Part shown: piece after piece, positions 1 through 8,368 of the stretch | Layout: the number at the start of each line of letters is the position of its first letter | How positions within the stretch are numbered: the first letter of the stretch is position 1 | From: G963674835 sp963674835 | GTDB taxonomy: Bacteria > Planctomycetota > Planctomycetia > Pirellulales > Thermoguttaceae | NCBI GenBank assembly: GCA_963674835.2 | Contig: CAXXKC010000003.1 | Span: forward strand, 1,302,001-1,366,000 | Direction of reading: 5' to 3' | DNA length: 64,000 bases | The notes under the pieces: model-generated | What the model saw: only the letters and a program-made list of their open reading frames with translations | Told to the model about the DNA's origin: nothing | Databases searched by the model: none | Position numbers and translations under genes: made by a program

Positions 1-1555
1 GGATCGCGTTGAAGACTTTGGCAAAATCCCGATTCGTATAAACATCAGACAAAGCATCGGTTCGCACAGGAGTTCCATGACACAAGAAAACCCCCGCCGT
101 CTCTCCGTCCGAGAACCGTTTGATTAGGTTGCCCGCCGTCTTCCGAAGTTTGCCGAAACTGAGCCCTCGGAAGTGTGGGCGGGCTCTGCGAACTCGCGTC
201 AACAGACTATTGCTCCAGAGGTTTTGGATGCGGCGGGCGTAGTTACCGCCTTTGGTCTCTCGAAACAAGGGTTCTCCTCGATTGCTCACGATCAGAAGGC
301 TGTCCGGCTTGGCACCCCCGAGCTTCCGCCGTCTGGCAATCGCCCACTGAACGCAGGTCACGGTCTGGGACCAAAGGAGATGCTCGCCGTAGACCTTGCT
401 TTTCAATCGCACACGCCGGATAAAGCTGTCTTCGAATGTGCTTTGGAACCCGATCTCCTTTGCCTTCGGGTGGAGTTGGTGCAGGAATATCTGGTTGAGC
501 GCCAACGTTCCCGACTCCGCACCGCCGAAACCACAGTTCAGCCCCAGCAGCATCAGGACCCGTTCCAAAGGTGTGGCGTATTCGTTCAGGATACAGAGTT
601 CTTCCAACGTGAAGGTCTCGACCTGCTCCGTGGTCGCCCTCGCCTGGATTTCTTGTGGCGTTTCTGCCACCCGCGTCTCGATCTCATCGAGGTCCTCAGG
701 CTTCCTCCACGTGAATCGCTGGGAACGATGGAGCCAGCGTAGAAACGATTTGAGTTCGTAGATGTGGTTCTCAGCGCTCACCACCGCAATCGGCGTGTCG
801 GTTCCCTTGCGCGGCGGACGATTGCGCCAGTACCGGATCAGAGATTCGCAAGCATCGTAGTCGAGCGATGAGAGCGGTACGTCGGCATGCCTTTCCTTCA
901 ACCGCTCCGCTTGTCCTACCCGGGTTTTTCCCCAAGCCGTTTTGCGGTCGTCCTCCATCCATTCAATGTAGGCATCCAGCGCCTGATGCAGGGTCTCGCC
1001 TCGGTGGACAGCCAGCGAGGCGGCTGAGATATTTCCATTCCGCTGATGCACCTTCTGGAGCGATTCGAGTCGGCTTTGGATACCGTCGAATTGTTCCTGC
1101 GCCATTGTGGCGTTGGCGGCACTGCCCTCTTCGTAGGCAGAAGCTTCTTCGGGGACGAAGGAGACCATCGGATACGCGGTTGCCAGCCGATGCAGATAAC
1201 TGGCATACGCCTTTGGCGTGTTGTTGCCCCGTTCGACAACGATCTGGAGTTCGCCTCTCGCCAGCGCCTTGGCGATCTTCAGCCCGATGGAAGTCCAGGT
1301 CGGTTTTTCACTGACCGGCGCACGCTGCTCGATGAGTTCCCACAGTTCTTCGAGACGTTGTCGTCGGCGTTCCGCCTGTTTCAGGTCCGTGCCGAGGTAG
1401 AACTTGTGCTGAGAATACCTGCCCGTCCGATGATCGAGCTTCCAGCCCAGATTACGGGTGTATTGCCCTTTGCTCTCTGGCTTCCACCCCTTCCTCCGTC
1501 GCATAGCCACGGTGAAGTCTCCAGGGGTCCGAATGGCATGTCTGATTACGCTCAT
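1..1555 (-). CDS. Tyrosine-recombinase-like integrase, 3' end cut by the window
   Basis: An open frame runs from ATG at 1555 to the left edge without a stop (518 codons seen). The N-terminal third is basic (MRRRKGWKP after an alternative GTG at 1507). A SAM-like middle region and a C-terminal catalytic domain follow. The C-terminal end resembles the tyrosine recombinase core: LSFGKLRKTAGNLI stands where the family has HxLRHT, followed by FLCHGT and DVYTNRDF with the likely nucleophile Tyr. The usual first arginine (GLRxxEL) is replaced by GFGGAESGTL, and the box-II His is Gly. I recall such divergent cores from planctomycete integrases, but could not search. It sits next to the 3' end of tRNA-Ser, the usual place for the integrase of a tRNA-targeting element. 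No stop or frameshift is visible within the window. Inference: integrase of an element lying to the left. Confidence 0.72.
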   Translation of the reverse strand, partial: MSVIRHAIRTPGDFTVAMRRRKGWKPESKGQYTRNLGWKLDHRTGRYSQHKFYLGTDLKQAERRRQRLEELWELIEQRAPVSEKPTWTSIGLKIAKALARGELQIVVERGNNTPKAYASYLHRLATAYPMVSFVPEEASAYEEGSAANATMAQEQFDGIQSRLESLQKVHQRNGNISAASLAVHRGETLHQALDAYIEWMEDDRKTAWGKTRVGQAERLKERHADVPLSSLDYDACESLIRYWRNRPPRKGTDTPIAVVSAENHIYELKSFLRWLHRSQRFTWRKPEDLDEIETRVAETPQEIQARATTEQVETFTLEELCILNEYATPLERVLMLLGLNCGFGGAESGTLALNQIFLHQLHPKAKEIGFQSTFEDSFIRRVRLKSKVYGEHLLWSQTVTCVQWAIARRRKLGGAKPDSLLIVSNRGEPLFRETKGGNYARRIQNLWSNSLLTRVRRARPHFRGLSFGKLRKTAGNLIKRFSDGETAGVFLCHGTPVRTDALSDVYTNRDFAKVFNAI

Positions 1556-1618
1556 TATGGAGGTAATCAGACATTCTGGAAGCCCTTATCAGACAAGAAT
1601 TGGCGTTCTTATCAGACA
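1540..1618. repeat. Four copies of an ATCAGACA motif upstream of the integrase
   Basis: ATCAGACA occurs in direct orientation at 1566-1573, 1588-1595 and 1611-1618, and inverted (TGTCTGAT) at 1540-1547. Spacing is 22-23 bp between the direct copies, about two helical turns. The inverted copy and the first direct copy form an 11-bp perfect dyad, TGTCTGATTAC/GTAATCAGACA, around the integrase start codon at 1555. The spacing and position suggest protein binding, either integrase arm sites or an operator. This is inference. Confidence 0.6.
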
Positions 1619-1724
1619 TTTCTCGATTTTGGGCTCATTGATGCGAGTGCATCAGTGCAGACAGAAATGCTGTAAGAATAATCTAATAAGCGACTTACAA
1701 ATATTGGTAAGTGGCTTATATAAG

Positions 1725-1806
1725 CGGAGGGCATGGGATTCGAACCCACAACCGGTTTCCCGGCACCACATTTCCAGTGTGGCCGCTAGCCATTCGCATA
1801 CCCTCC
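1725..1806 (-). tRNA. tRNA-Ser(GGA)
   Basis: The minus strand folds as a class II tRNA. The 5' GGAGGGT pairs with 3' GCCCTCC, with G as discriminator at 1725. The anticodon arm CCACA-CTGGAAA-TGTGG gives anticodon GGA (serine, TCC/TCT codons). A long variable arm (GCCGGGAAACCGGTT) typical of tRNA-Ser follows, then the T arm GTGGG-TTCGAAT-CCCAT. No CCA is encoded. The 3' end faces the integrase gene 170 bp away, so this gene is the probable integration target. Its sequence is intact, as expected when an element restores the tRNA 3' end. It lies downstream of rho on the same strand. Confidence 0.93.
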
Positions 1807-1873
1807 GGTTGGGCGCGGGGCGCCCGGGCGGTGGCTGGATTGTATTCTAGAATCGGTTTGGCGGTGTTGCTAG

Positions 1874-1910
1874 TCCTGCCCGGATAGACGGATTCCGCCG
1901 GAAGGCAGGA
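1874..1910 (-). terminator. Stem-loop directly after rho
   Basis: TCCTGCC at 1874-1880 pairs with GGCAGGA at 1904-1910, with an inner TTCCGGCGGAA hairpin. It abuts the rho stop codon. No U-tract follows on the minus strand, so it is an RNA 3'-end or stability structure rather than a clear intrinsic terminator. Confidence 0.3.
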
Positions 1911-3179
1911 TTAGTCCATGACCTGGGCGCCGCTGATGAGGTCGATGAAGTCCTGGTTGCATTTGAACTTGGCGAGCTTGGCGACCAGTTGCTCCATGGC
2001 GTCGACGTGGTGCATGCTGGAGAGGGTGCGGCGGAGCATGGTTACGGCGTGGAGGGTCTCCGGGGAAAGGAGTTTTTCCTCGCGGCGGGTGCCTGACTGG
2101 CTGATGTCGATGGCCGGCCAGATGCGGCGATCGGCCAGCTTGCGGTCGAGCACGAGCTCCATGTTGCCGGTGCCTTTGAACTCCTGGAAGATCAGCTCGT
2201 CCATGCGGCTGCCGGTGTCGATCAGGGCGGTGCCGACGATGGTCAACGAGCCGCCCTCTTCGAAGAGTCGCGCGGTGGCGAAGAGCTTCTTGGGGATGTC
2301 CATTGCCTTGATGTCGACGCCGCCGCTCATGGTGCGGCCGGTGTTGCCCACCCACTTGTTGAAGGCGCGGGCCAAGCGGGTGATGGAGTCCATGAGGAGG
2401 AAGACGTCTTTGCCCATCTCGGCCAGACGGCGGCAGCGTTCGACGACCAACTGGGAGAGCCGGACGTGGCTCTCGATATCGCGGTCGAGGCTGCTGGCGA
2501 CGACCTCGCCATCGCGGACGGCGCGTCGGAAATCGGTGACTTCCTCGGGGCGCTCGTCGATGAGGAGGATGATGACCTTGACGTCGGGGAAGTTGGCGCA
2601 GATGGCCTGACTGATGTGCTGCAGGAGGATCGTCTTGCCCGTTCGCGGGGGCGCGACGATGAGTGCCCGCTGGCCCTTGCCCAGGGGCGTGAGGAGGTCC
2701 ATCACGCGGGTCGTGACGGGGGTGGGGCCCGTTTCGAGCTTGAGCCAGTATTCGGGGTTGATGGGGGTGAGCTGGTCGAAGGTTTTGACGTCGCGATACT
2801 GCTCGGGCGGCATGCCGTCGACGTCGATGATTTCCTTGACGCGTGGGCCTTGCTGCCGGCGTCCGGGTTGGACAAGGGCATTGAGCACCAAACCTTCGCG
2901 AAGGCCGAACTTCTCGATCATGCTGCCTGGCACGAACGGGTCGGTCATTTGCCGGACGTAGTTGGCGGTTGGATCGCGAAGGAAGCCGTAGCCGTTGGGG
3001 TGCATTTCGAGCACGCCGCTGCCAGGCGTTGCGGGACCGGCATCGGGTCCGTTGTCGGCAACTTCCATGTCGCGCCCGTTGGGTGACGGGTTATTGTCGC
3101 GATGTGGCCGAGAGTGATGACGTTGGTTGGGGTTGTAGCCGCCTTTTCCACGGGGGCGGCCTTTTTTCCTCTTGCCCAT
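1911..3179 (-). CDS. rho: Transcription termination factor Rho
   Basis: Rho is a hexameric RNA-dependent ATPase that ends transcription in the cytoplasm. The protein has a basic, Gly/Asn-rich disordered N-terminus (about 70 residues). Next comes the cold-shock-like RNA-binding domain (GYGFLRDPTANY, then FGLREGLVL), and then the ATPase domain with P-loop APPRTGKTILLQ. Walker B and associated residues follow in VFLLMDSITRLARAFN. The Q-loop/R-loop region TALIDTGSRMDELIFQEFKG and the conserved DISQSGTRREE are present. The ATG at 3179 (MGKRKKGRPRG) is preferred over an in-frame GTG at 3188 because AGGTG sits at a suitable distance. Length (422 aa) is normal for Rho. It is transcribed alone and followed by tRNA-Ser. 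Confidence 0.96.
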   Translation of the reverse strand: MGKRKKGRPRGKGGYNPNQRHHSRPHRDNNPSPNGRDMEVADNGPDAGPATPGSGVLEMHPNGYGFLRDPTANYVRQMTDPFVPGSMIEKFGLREGLVLNALVQPGRRQQGPRVKEIIDVDGMPPEQYRDVKTFDQLTPINPEYWLKLETGPTPVTTRVMDLLTPLGKGQRALIVAPPRTGKTILLQHISQAICANFPDVKVIILLIDERPEEVTDFRRAVRDGEVVASSLDRDIESHVRLSQLVVERCRRLAEMGKDVFLLMDSITRLARAFNKWVGNTGRTMSGGVDIKAMDIPKKLFATARLFEEGGSLTIVGTALIDTGSRMDELIFQEFKGTGNMELVLDRKLADRRIWPAIDISQSGTRREEKLLSPETLHAVTMLRRTLSSMHHVDAMEQLVAKLAKFKCNQDFIDLISGAQVMD

Positions 3180-4066
3180 ATTACACACCTAAAGCAATGT
3201 CCGAAACGAATAAGGCGCACGTTTAGCGCGACGCTCGGGAAGGCTCCCAAGAGACCACGGACGTGGCATCCAGCCAGGGCTGAATACCCGCACTAAGAAG
3301 TCAATTCCCGTCGGTTGACGAAAATCGTTTGTTGATCCCCGTCTGACTTGTGGCGGCTGGCGGGACGATGATGCCGAGCAGTGTGGGCCTCCCGCCCTCT
3401 TCCACTCACCCTACGAGCCTCAATAGCTATCCAGCAGGTCGCTACCCGGCGCATCGCCGGAAGTCCTTACTGACGACCACAGCCAAGTCTGCCAACTCTG
3501 ATCTCAGACCCGGCGACCCATTACAGGTCACCCGCAGGTGTTGACCAATGCGCGGTCAACAGCAGGAAAATCAGGTTGAGAAGCCTCTGCGCCCCCCTTA
3601 CGGAATTACCTTCAAGAGTGGGGAGCGGCCCTCAGATTCCAGATCGAGAGCCGAGGCGCCTACCTGCCAGGCAGAACTCAGACTATGGCCATCATACCTT
3701 AATGGCTAACGGTGTCAAGGTTCGACGAAACGATTCCTGGCCAAAAAACCGACCAATCGCATGGAACGCAGGGAGCCGCCAAGGGGGTCGGCTGGCGATG
3801 CTAGCACGACGGCGGCCCACGGCGAAATCTGGCCTGCAAGCGAAGCCGCCTTGCAAGCTCATTATTGACCGTATAACCGATCCAGAGGGATTGCACAAGT
3901 CGAGAACAAGCCTGTTGTTCGGTCAGATAGGAAAAATCGGCGAAATTGTTACGGCCCGTTCATTTTCCCACGACTTCTCACTGGGGCGATTCCGATAAGG
4001 AAGTGGCGACCTTTCGAGGCAAGCCGTTTCGCGTTGGGTTCTATTCTGCTGAGAGGGTTCATAGAC
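3180..4066. other. Intergenic region between rho and the thioredoxin gene
   Basis: No convincing gene is seen. Three good stem-loops lie in 3359-3560: GGCGGGA/TCCCGCC (3359-3396), CCGGCG-CAT-CGCCGG (3446-3460) and GTTGACC/GGTCAAC (3540-3560). The two flanking genes are divergent, so both promoters must lie here. Short frames on both strands have no recognisable protein features. An untranslated RNA in 3350-3560 is possible but unproven. Confidence 0.4.
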
Positions 4067-5407
4067 ATGCGGGCAAGATCAGCGTGTTGGTTGCTCTGCG
4101 CCGTGGTAGTCGGTGGCTGCCTGGGATCGGAAGCCTGGGGGCAGCAGACCATCTCGTGGCAACCAAATGTGGAGATTGCCAAGCGGATTGCCGTCCAAAC
4201 GAACCGGTTGGTGCTGATTCACTTCTGGTCGCCATCGTGTGGGCCATGCCAACGGATGGAGGCGGAGGTGTTTGTGCGTCCCGAGGTGGCCGCGGCGTTT
4301 GAGGCGGCGTACGTGCCGGTGAAGCTCAACGTGGACTATTTCCCGTCGACGGCGACCCAGTTTGGGATTACGGCCCTACCGACCGACATCGTTATTACCC
4401 CACAGGGGCAGGTTATCGGAAAGAACGTGGGGGCTTTGACGGCCGACAAATACACGGGCATGCTCCGTCAAGTCGCGAGCAACGTGCGGCGAGAGGCGAT
4501 CCCGGGGCATGGCGAGTTGCCTGTGGCCTCGATTCCTGGGACGGCGCCTTCGATGGGCGGCGCTCCGGCCGCGCCCAATTATGGGAACAACTATGGGATG
4601 CAAGTGCCCGGCGCCGAGGCGAGTCGCAGTGCTGCTGCGCCGGTGGAACCGCAGTACGGCACACCGCCGTCGGCCAGTCCGGGGACTTCGGCCTATACGA
4701 ATCCGGCACCACCGATGATGACGGCGTCGCCGGGGTCGAGCGTGGGCGGCCAGCCCAGCGGGGCGCCCAGTGCGATGGGATCGACGAACGCTGCCGCGCA
4801 GCCGGGCGCGGGTTGGATTTCATCGGACGCCGGGATGAGCGGGTCGCCTGGGACCGGTTCGGAGCCGGGCGGTCCCGCCGCTGCGCAGGCGCCGCAGAGT
4901 TGGCAGTCGGCCTCCAGCCAGCCGCAGGTGGGCGTGCAATCGCCGCAGGTCGGCGAAAGGGCGGCCACAGAGGCTCAGACGCCGCAGGTGCACGCGGGCA
5001 ATCCTCCATTGGGCTTGGACGGCTACTGCCCGGTGCAACTGACGGAGAAAGAGCGTTGGGAGAAGGGGAACGCGCGTTGGGGGTTGATCCACCGCGGGCG
5101 CACGTACCTTTTTGCGGGCCCCGAGCAGCAGAGCCGGTTCTTCGCAGATCCGGATCGTTACGCACCGGTTTTGTCGGGGAACGATGCGGTGCTGGCCGTC
5201 GAGAAGGGGCAGAAGGTGCTGGGCCGCCGCGAGTTTGGCGCGTGGTACGAGGGGCACGTGTACCTATTCTCGAGCGAAGACTCGTTACGGCGATTCGACG
5301 CCGACCCGAGCCGCTACGCGAAGCCGGCAGTCAGCCAGATGACGCCGCCGACGCAGAACGGCGAGAACGGGATGGCGGCGGGACCGGGATCGGGCGGCTT
5401 GCGCTGA
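4067..5407 (+). CDS. Exported thioredoxin-fold protein with C-terminal YHS-like repeats
   Basis: The start is ATG 4067, with GAGAGGG 10 bases upstream. A signal peptide follows (RARSACWLLCAVVVGGCLG, cleavage near EAWGQQ). A thioredoxin fold occupies residues about 25-145 with active site SPSCGPCQRME and the cis-Pro region GITALPTDIV, so it probably acts as a periplasmic disulfide or redox protein. A low-complexity Ala/Gly/Pro/Ser/Gln linker covers about residues 155-320. The C-terminus carries two related YHS-like units: GYCPVQL...WGLIHRGRTYLFAGPEQQSRFFADPDRYAP, then GRREFGAWYEGHVYLFSSEDSLRRFDADPSRYA. YHS motifs are often associated with metal binding; here only the first unit keeps the Cys. 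The second unit lacks it and may be structural. It stands alone, convergent with the next gene. Confidence 0.8.
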   Translation: MRARSACWLLCAVVVGGCLGSEAWGQQTISWQPNVEIAKRIAVQTNRLVLIHFWSPSCGPCQRMEAEVFVRPEVAAAFEAAYVPVKLNVDYFPSTATQFGITALPTDIVITPQGQVIGKNVGALTADKYTGMLRQVASNVRREAIPGHGELPVASIPGTAPSMGGAPAAPNYGNNYGMQVPGAEASRSAAAPVEPQYGTPPSASPGTSAYTNPAPPMMTASPGSSVGGQPSGAPSAMGSTNAAAQPGAGWISSDAGMSGSPGTGSEPGGPAAAQAPQSWQSASSQPQVGVQSPQVGERAATEAQTPQVHAGNPPLGLDGYCPVQLTEKERWEKGNARWGLIHRGRTYLFAGPEQQSRFFADPDRYAPVLSGNDAVLAVEKGQKVLGRREFGAWYEGHVYLFSSEDSLRRFDADPSRYAKPAVSQMTPPTQNGENGMAAGPGSGGLR

Positions 5408-5452
5408 TTTTCGGCGCCGCGATCTGCACGCTGAACGGCCGCGAGATGTGCT

Positions 5453-6118
5453 CTACTTGTTTCCCTCGATCATTCGCGTCAATCGCGTGACGTGAACGCG
5501 GACGGCTTCGAGATCCGGATTCAGCCGCAGGGCGCGACGGAAGCTCTCGAGGGCCGAGACGTGGTTCCCCAGTCGCAGGTAGGCCTGGCCCATTTCCGAG
5601 GCTGCGGCGAAGTGATAGGGATTGATCTCCAGGGCCTCGTAGCAGTCGCGAATGGCGGCGGCGTAGTCGCCCAGGGCATAGGCGGCCACAGCGCGCTGGT
5701 TCCATGCTTCGGCGAACCAAGCCGCTTCGTCGATCAGGCGCGTGGCGTGTTGCCGCGCTTCGTCGTAACGCTGGGCCGCGTTGAAACGGATAACGATGCT
5801 GATTTGGCGCCGCTGTTGGTCGTTTCCGGTGCGGATCCAGACGTTTCGGATGCCGTTTTCAGCGAGTGTGCGCACGGTACGGTCGTCGTCGTGCAAGGCG
5901 CGGCCCAAAACGGCGTTTGCGTCGTAGTCGCCGAGGAAGCCGAGGGCGAGGACAGACGCCCGGCGTATCTGCGGATCCTCGTGTTCGGCGAGCCGCTGCA
6001 GCGTTCCCTGCGTGTACGGTTGCGAAACGCGCTTAGTGAACGCCGCAGAATCCTGGTTGGAGAGGTACTGCTTGTAGAGGACCGACAACAACGGGATACG
6101 AGGAGAGCCGCTACCCAC
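5453..6118 (-). CDS. HEAT-repeat and TPR protein
   Basis: This is a 221-aa protein. Residues about 35-95 form a HEAT-like pair (LQRLAEHEDPQIRRASVLALGFLGD, then LGRALHDDDRTVRTLAENGIRNVW). Residues about 105-215 form about three TPR units (AWNQRAVAAYALGDYAAAIRDC, ASEMGQAYLRLGNHVSALESF). Both repeat types mediate protein-protein contacts, and no catalytic motif is present. Start GTG 6118 is chosen because AGGAG lies about 9 bases upstream and an in-frame TGA stop lies two codons before it. No signal peptide is seen, so it is probably cytoplasmic. It is divergent from the exported STN-like protein. The partner is unknown. Confidence 0.72.
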   Translation of the reverse strand: MGSGSPRIPLLSVLYKQYLSNQDSAAFTKRVSQPYTQGTLQRLAEHEDPQIRRASVLALGFLGDYDANAVLGRALHDDDRTVRTLAENGIRNVWIRTGNDQQRRQISIVIRFNAAQRYDEARQHATRLIDEAAWFAEAWNQRAVAAYALGDYAAAIRDCYEALEINPYHFAAASEMGQAYLRLGNHVSALESFRRALRLNPDLEAVRVHVTRLTRMIEGNK

Positions 6119-6480
6119 CGTTCACACTCCTGGACAATGGCCGACAGACGGCAACTGGCACGGGGACCGCCGGTCGAGCCGGTTTCTGAGGAGAGTCCAC
6201 AGATCGCAGGGGTTCCGACGGCAGGCGCTACGCCGTAACTTGCGATACCTTCGATTCTAATCAGACCAGGCGGAACCGCCAGAAGAAAAGCCATGTGTGG
6301 GGGCGTTTTTGGCCCTTCAATCGAGTCGGTTTTTGAGGGAAAATAGGGGTGGGCGCCCTTTGCGATCCGGGTCGTACGGAACCATCGGGAAACGACTTCC
6401 GTTGTTTCGAGCCGATCGAGTATCGCGCAGTGAAGTCTTGTTATGCGGGCACCGATTTCGGACCGATTACAACGCTGGAA
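6119..6480. other. Divergent intergenic region
   Basis: This region separates the HEAT/TPR gene (minus) from the STN-like gene (plus). The plus frame stays open upstream to 6349, but the extra 44 residues are not signal-peptide-like. No RNA gene or repeat was recognised. Confidence 0.4.
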
Positions 6481-7662
6481 ATGACCATTTCGTCGCCATC
6501 GTCAAAGCATGTTGGGATTCGGTCGACGACGATCGCCGGGTTGTGGCTGGCCGTGTGGCTGGTGTTGCCGATGGGGTCGGCCCTCGGTGCCGAGCACTGG
6601 CTGACCGGTGCCGCGTTGCGTCAACAGTTCCGCGCGCCGGTCGCGCAGGTGCAGTGGCATGGAACGCCGTTGCGCAAGGCACTGAGAAGCCTGAGCGGAA
6701 GCCAGCGGGTGGCGATTCTGTTGGATCGTCGCGTCGATCCGGACCAAGCGTTGGATCTGAGGCTGGATGGTCTGCCGCTGGGAGACGTGCTGGTGCGCAT
6801 CGCGGAGAGCGCGGGTTTGGCGGCGGCGCCGATCGGATCGATCGTTTACTTTGGGCCGGCCGACGAGGTGCCGAAGTTGGAGACGGCGTTGGAAGTGTGC
6901 CGACGGGAGGCTCGGCAGCTCTCGGATGAAGCGCGCCGTCGATGGCTAGAAAGCCGGGCACTGTCGTGGGACGATCTGGCGGTGCCGCGCGATTTGTTGG
7001 CGCGACTGGCGGAAGAGAATCACGTGGAGTTGGCCGGTCTGGACCGTGTGCCACACGATCTGTGGGCGGCGGCCGATCTGCCAGCGATGACGTTGATCGA
7101 CCGGATCGGGTTGATCGCCGGACAGTTCGGCCTCATGGTGCGGTTTGACGGTTCCGACGGGCGGGCGTCGTTGGTGCCGATTCCCGACGACGTGGCGGTG
7201 GTGGAGACCTATGCGGGCGGGCGGCAGCCAGAGGAGTTGCTGCGGCGGTGGGCGGAGCTGATTCCGGGCAGCCGGCTGGAACTGGTTGGCGGTAAGGTGT
7301 CGGTGCGGGGATTGCTGCGCGACCACCGTAAGATCGCCGCGTCGCAGAATCCATCGCGCGAATCGAAGAGCGAGGAGACCGCGAGGGCGCCGTCCGGCGC
7401 GAAGCGCTATACGCTGAACCAGGCGCGGGGAACGCTGGGATATCTGATCGAGGAGCTGAGTCGTCGCCTGGGACTGAAACTGAAGATGGATCGCGAGGCG
7501 ATGGAGAAGGCGGGCATCTCACTGACCCAGCCCGTCGTGCTGAGCGTTCGCGAGGCGACGCGCGAGGGACTATTCCGGGCGCTGTTGGAGCCGGTGGGAT
7601 GCACGTTTCGCCTGGAGGGGCAAACGTTGGAAGTGCAGCCAAAGCCAGCAGTGACGCGATAG
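6481..7662 (+). CDS. Exported protein with STN-like (secretin N-terminal type) domains
   Basis: Start ATG 6481 places a signal peptide (IAGLWLAVWLVLPMGSALGAEHW) near the N-terminus. Residues about 55-125 read LRKALRSLSGSQRVAILLDRRVDP then LRLDGLPLGDVLVRIAESAGL, the pattern of an STN domain (beta-alpha-beta unit of secretins and TonB receptors). A related unit recurs around residues 340-390 (ARGTLGYLIEELSRRLGLKLKMDREAMEKAG, then VVLSVREATREGLFRALLEPVGC). No secretin pore domain follows, so it is not itself a secretin. I infer a periplasmic binding or scaffold protein. Similar exported STN-only proteins are common in planctomycetes. Function unknown. Confidence 0.65.
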   Translation: MTISSPSSKHVGIRSTTIAGLWLAVWLVLPMGSALGAEHWLTGAALRQQFRAPVAQVQWHGTPLRKALRSLSGSQRVAILLDRRVDPDQALDLRLDGLPLGDVLVRIAESAGLAAAPIGSIVYFGPADEVPKLETALEVCRREARQLSDEARRRWLESRALSWDDLAVPRDLLARLAEENHVELAGLDRVPHDLWAAADLPAMTLIDRIGLIAGQFGLMVRFDGSDGRASLVPIPDDVAVVETYAGGRQPEELLRRWAELIPGSRLELVGGKVSVRGLLRDHRKIAASQNPSRESKSEETARAPSGAKRYTLNQARGTLGYLIEELSRRLGLKLKMDREAMEKAGISLTQPVVLSVREATREGLFRALLEPVGCTFRLEGQTLEVQPKPAVTR

Positions 7663-7664
7663 GC

Positions 7665-8027
7665 TCAGCATCCGTGTTTGACGAGCTTCTCGCGGAGCGT
7701 CTCGGCGGTGAAGGGCTTGACGAGGTAGTCGGAGACGCCGGCCTGGATCGCCTGCATGACGCGCCCCTTCTCGGCCTCGGTGGTGACCATGATGATGGGG
7801 ACCCCGGCGTCTTTGGAGCGGATGTCTTTGACGACTTCCAACCCTGTTTTGCCGGGCATGTTCCAGTCGGTGAGGACGAGGTTGAACTCGCCCGGCTTGA
7901 AGAGGGTGACGGCCTCGTTGCCATCGGAGGCCTCGGTGACTTCCGACACGCCGACGGCCTGCAGAGACCGGATGATGATCTTCCGCATGGTGCTGGAATC
8001 GTCTGCAATGAGGACTCGCGCGTTCAT
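7665..8027 (-). CDS. Single-domain CheY-like response regulator
   Basis: This is a stand-alone receiver domain of 120 aa. The acidic pair is in VLIADDSSTMRK, the phosphoacceptor Asp in LVLTDWNMPGKTG, the conserved Thr in IIMVTTEAEKG and the Lys in DYLVKPFTAETL, so all catalytic residues are present. There is no output domain, so it acts by protein contact, as CheY does at the flagellar motor or with another effector. Start ATG 8027 gives a full-length receiver; a longer frame upstream adds only basic, non-family sequence. It is divergently transcribed from the CheW gene, which supports a chemotaxis-like role, although no CheA or receptor gene is in the window. Confidence 0.9.
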   Translation of the reverse strand: MNARVLIADDSSTMRKIIIRSLQAVGVSEVTEASDGNEAVTLFKPGEFNLVLTDWNMPGKTGLEVVKDIRSKDAGVPIIMVTTEAEKGRVMQAIQAGVSDYLVKPFTAETLREKLVKHGC

Positions 8028-8368
8028 GGATCGGCCCGTTGGGTTGGTAGCGATTTGAAGACGACGGGAAGCGACGGCGCATGCGAGGTTCTTCCCGACA
8101 GCTCCAGGCAAGGCTTGCGCCGGTGACGCCCGAGTGGTGTTGCAACCGCTGTCGCAGGGCGCCGGCCTGGGAGGCTGAGCAAACGTACGTTGCGGCACGG
8201 GTGTGTCAAGGCGGCACAGGGGCGCGGCCGCAGTTGTCCCGCGGGGGAGGGGCGAAAGACGCCCGAGAGGTGCGGACTCACGGGGGAGAATTGTGACGTA
8301 TATTTGCACGAGAGGCAGTCTCTTGGGGGCAAACGGCGAACTTTGGTCCAAGCAGGAGGAGCGGTACC
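8028..8368. other. Divergent promoter region between cheY-like and cheW
   Basis: Both neighbours start here, so two promoters are expected. AGGAGGAG at 8354-8361 is the ribosome-binding site of cheW. No clear sigma-70 boxes, repeats or RNA genes were recognised. Confidence 0.4.

Noticed and set aside
173..1675. Plus-strand open frames at 173-742, 868-1314 and 1046-1675
   Set aside because: They oppose the integrase frame, lack family features, and follow from GC-rich codon bias. The minus frame reads continuously with recombinase motifs.
3350..3562. RNase P RNA or tmRNA upstream of rho
   Set aside because: Only a GGAAGTCC fragment resembles the RNase P core; the other conserved elements are missing and tmRNA ends are absent.
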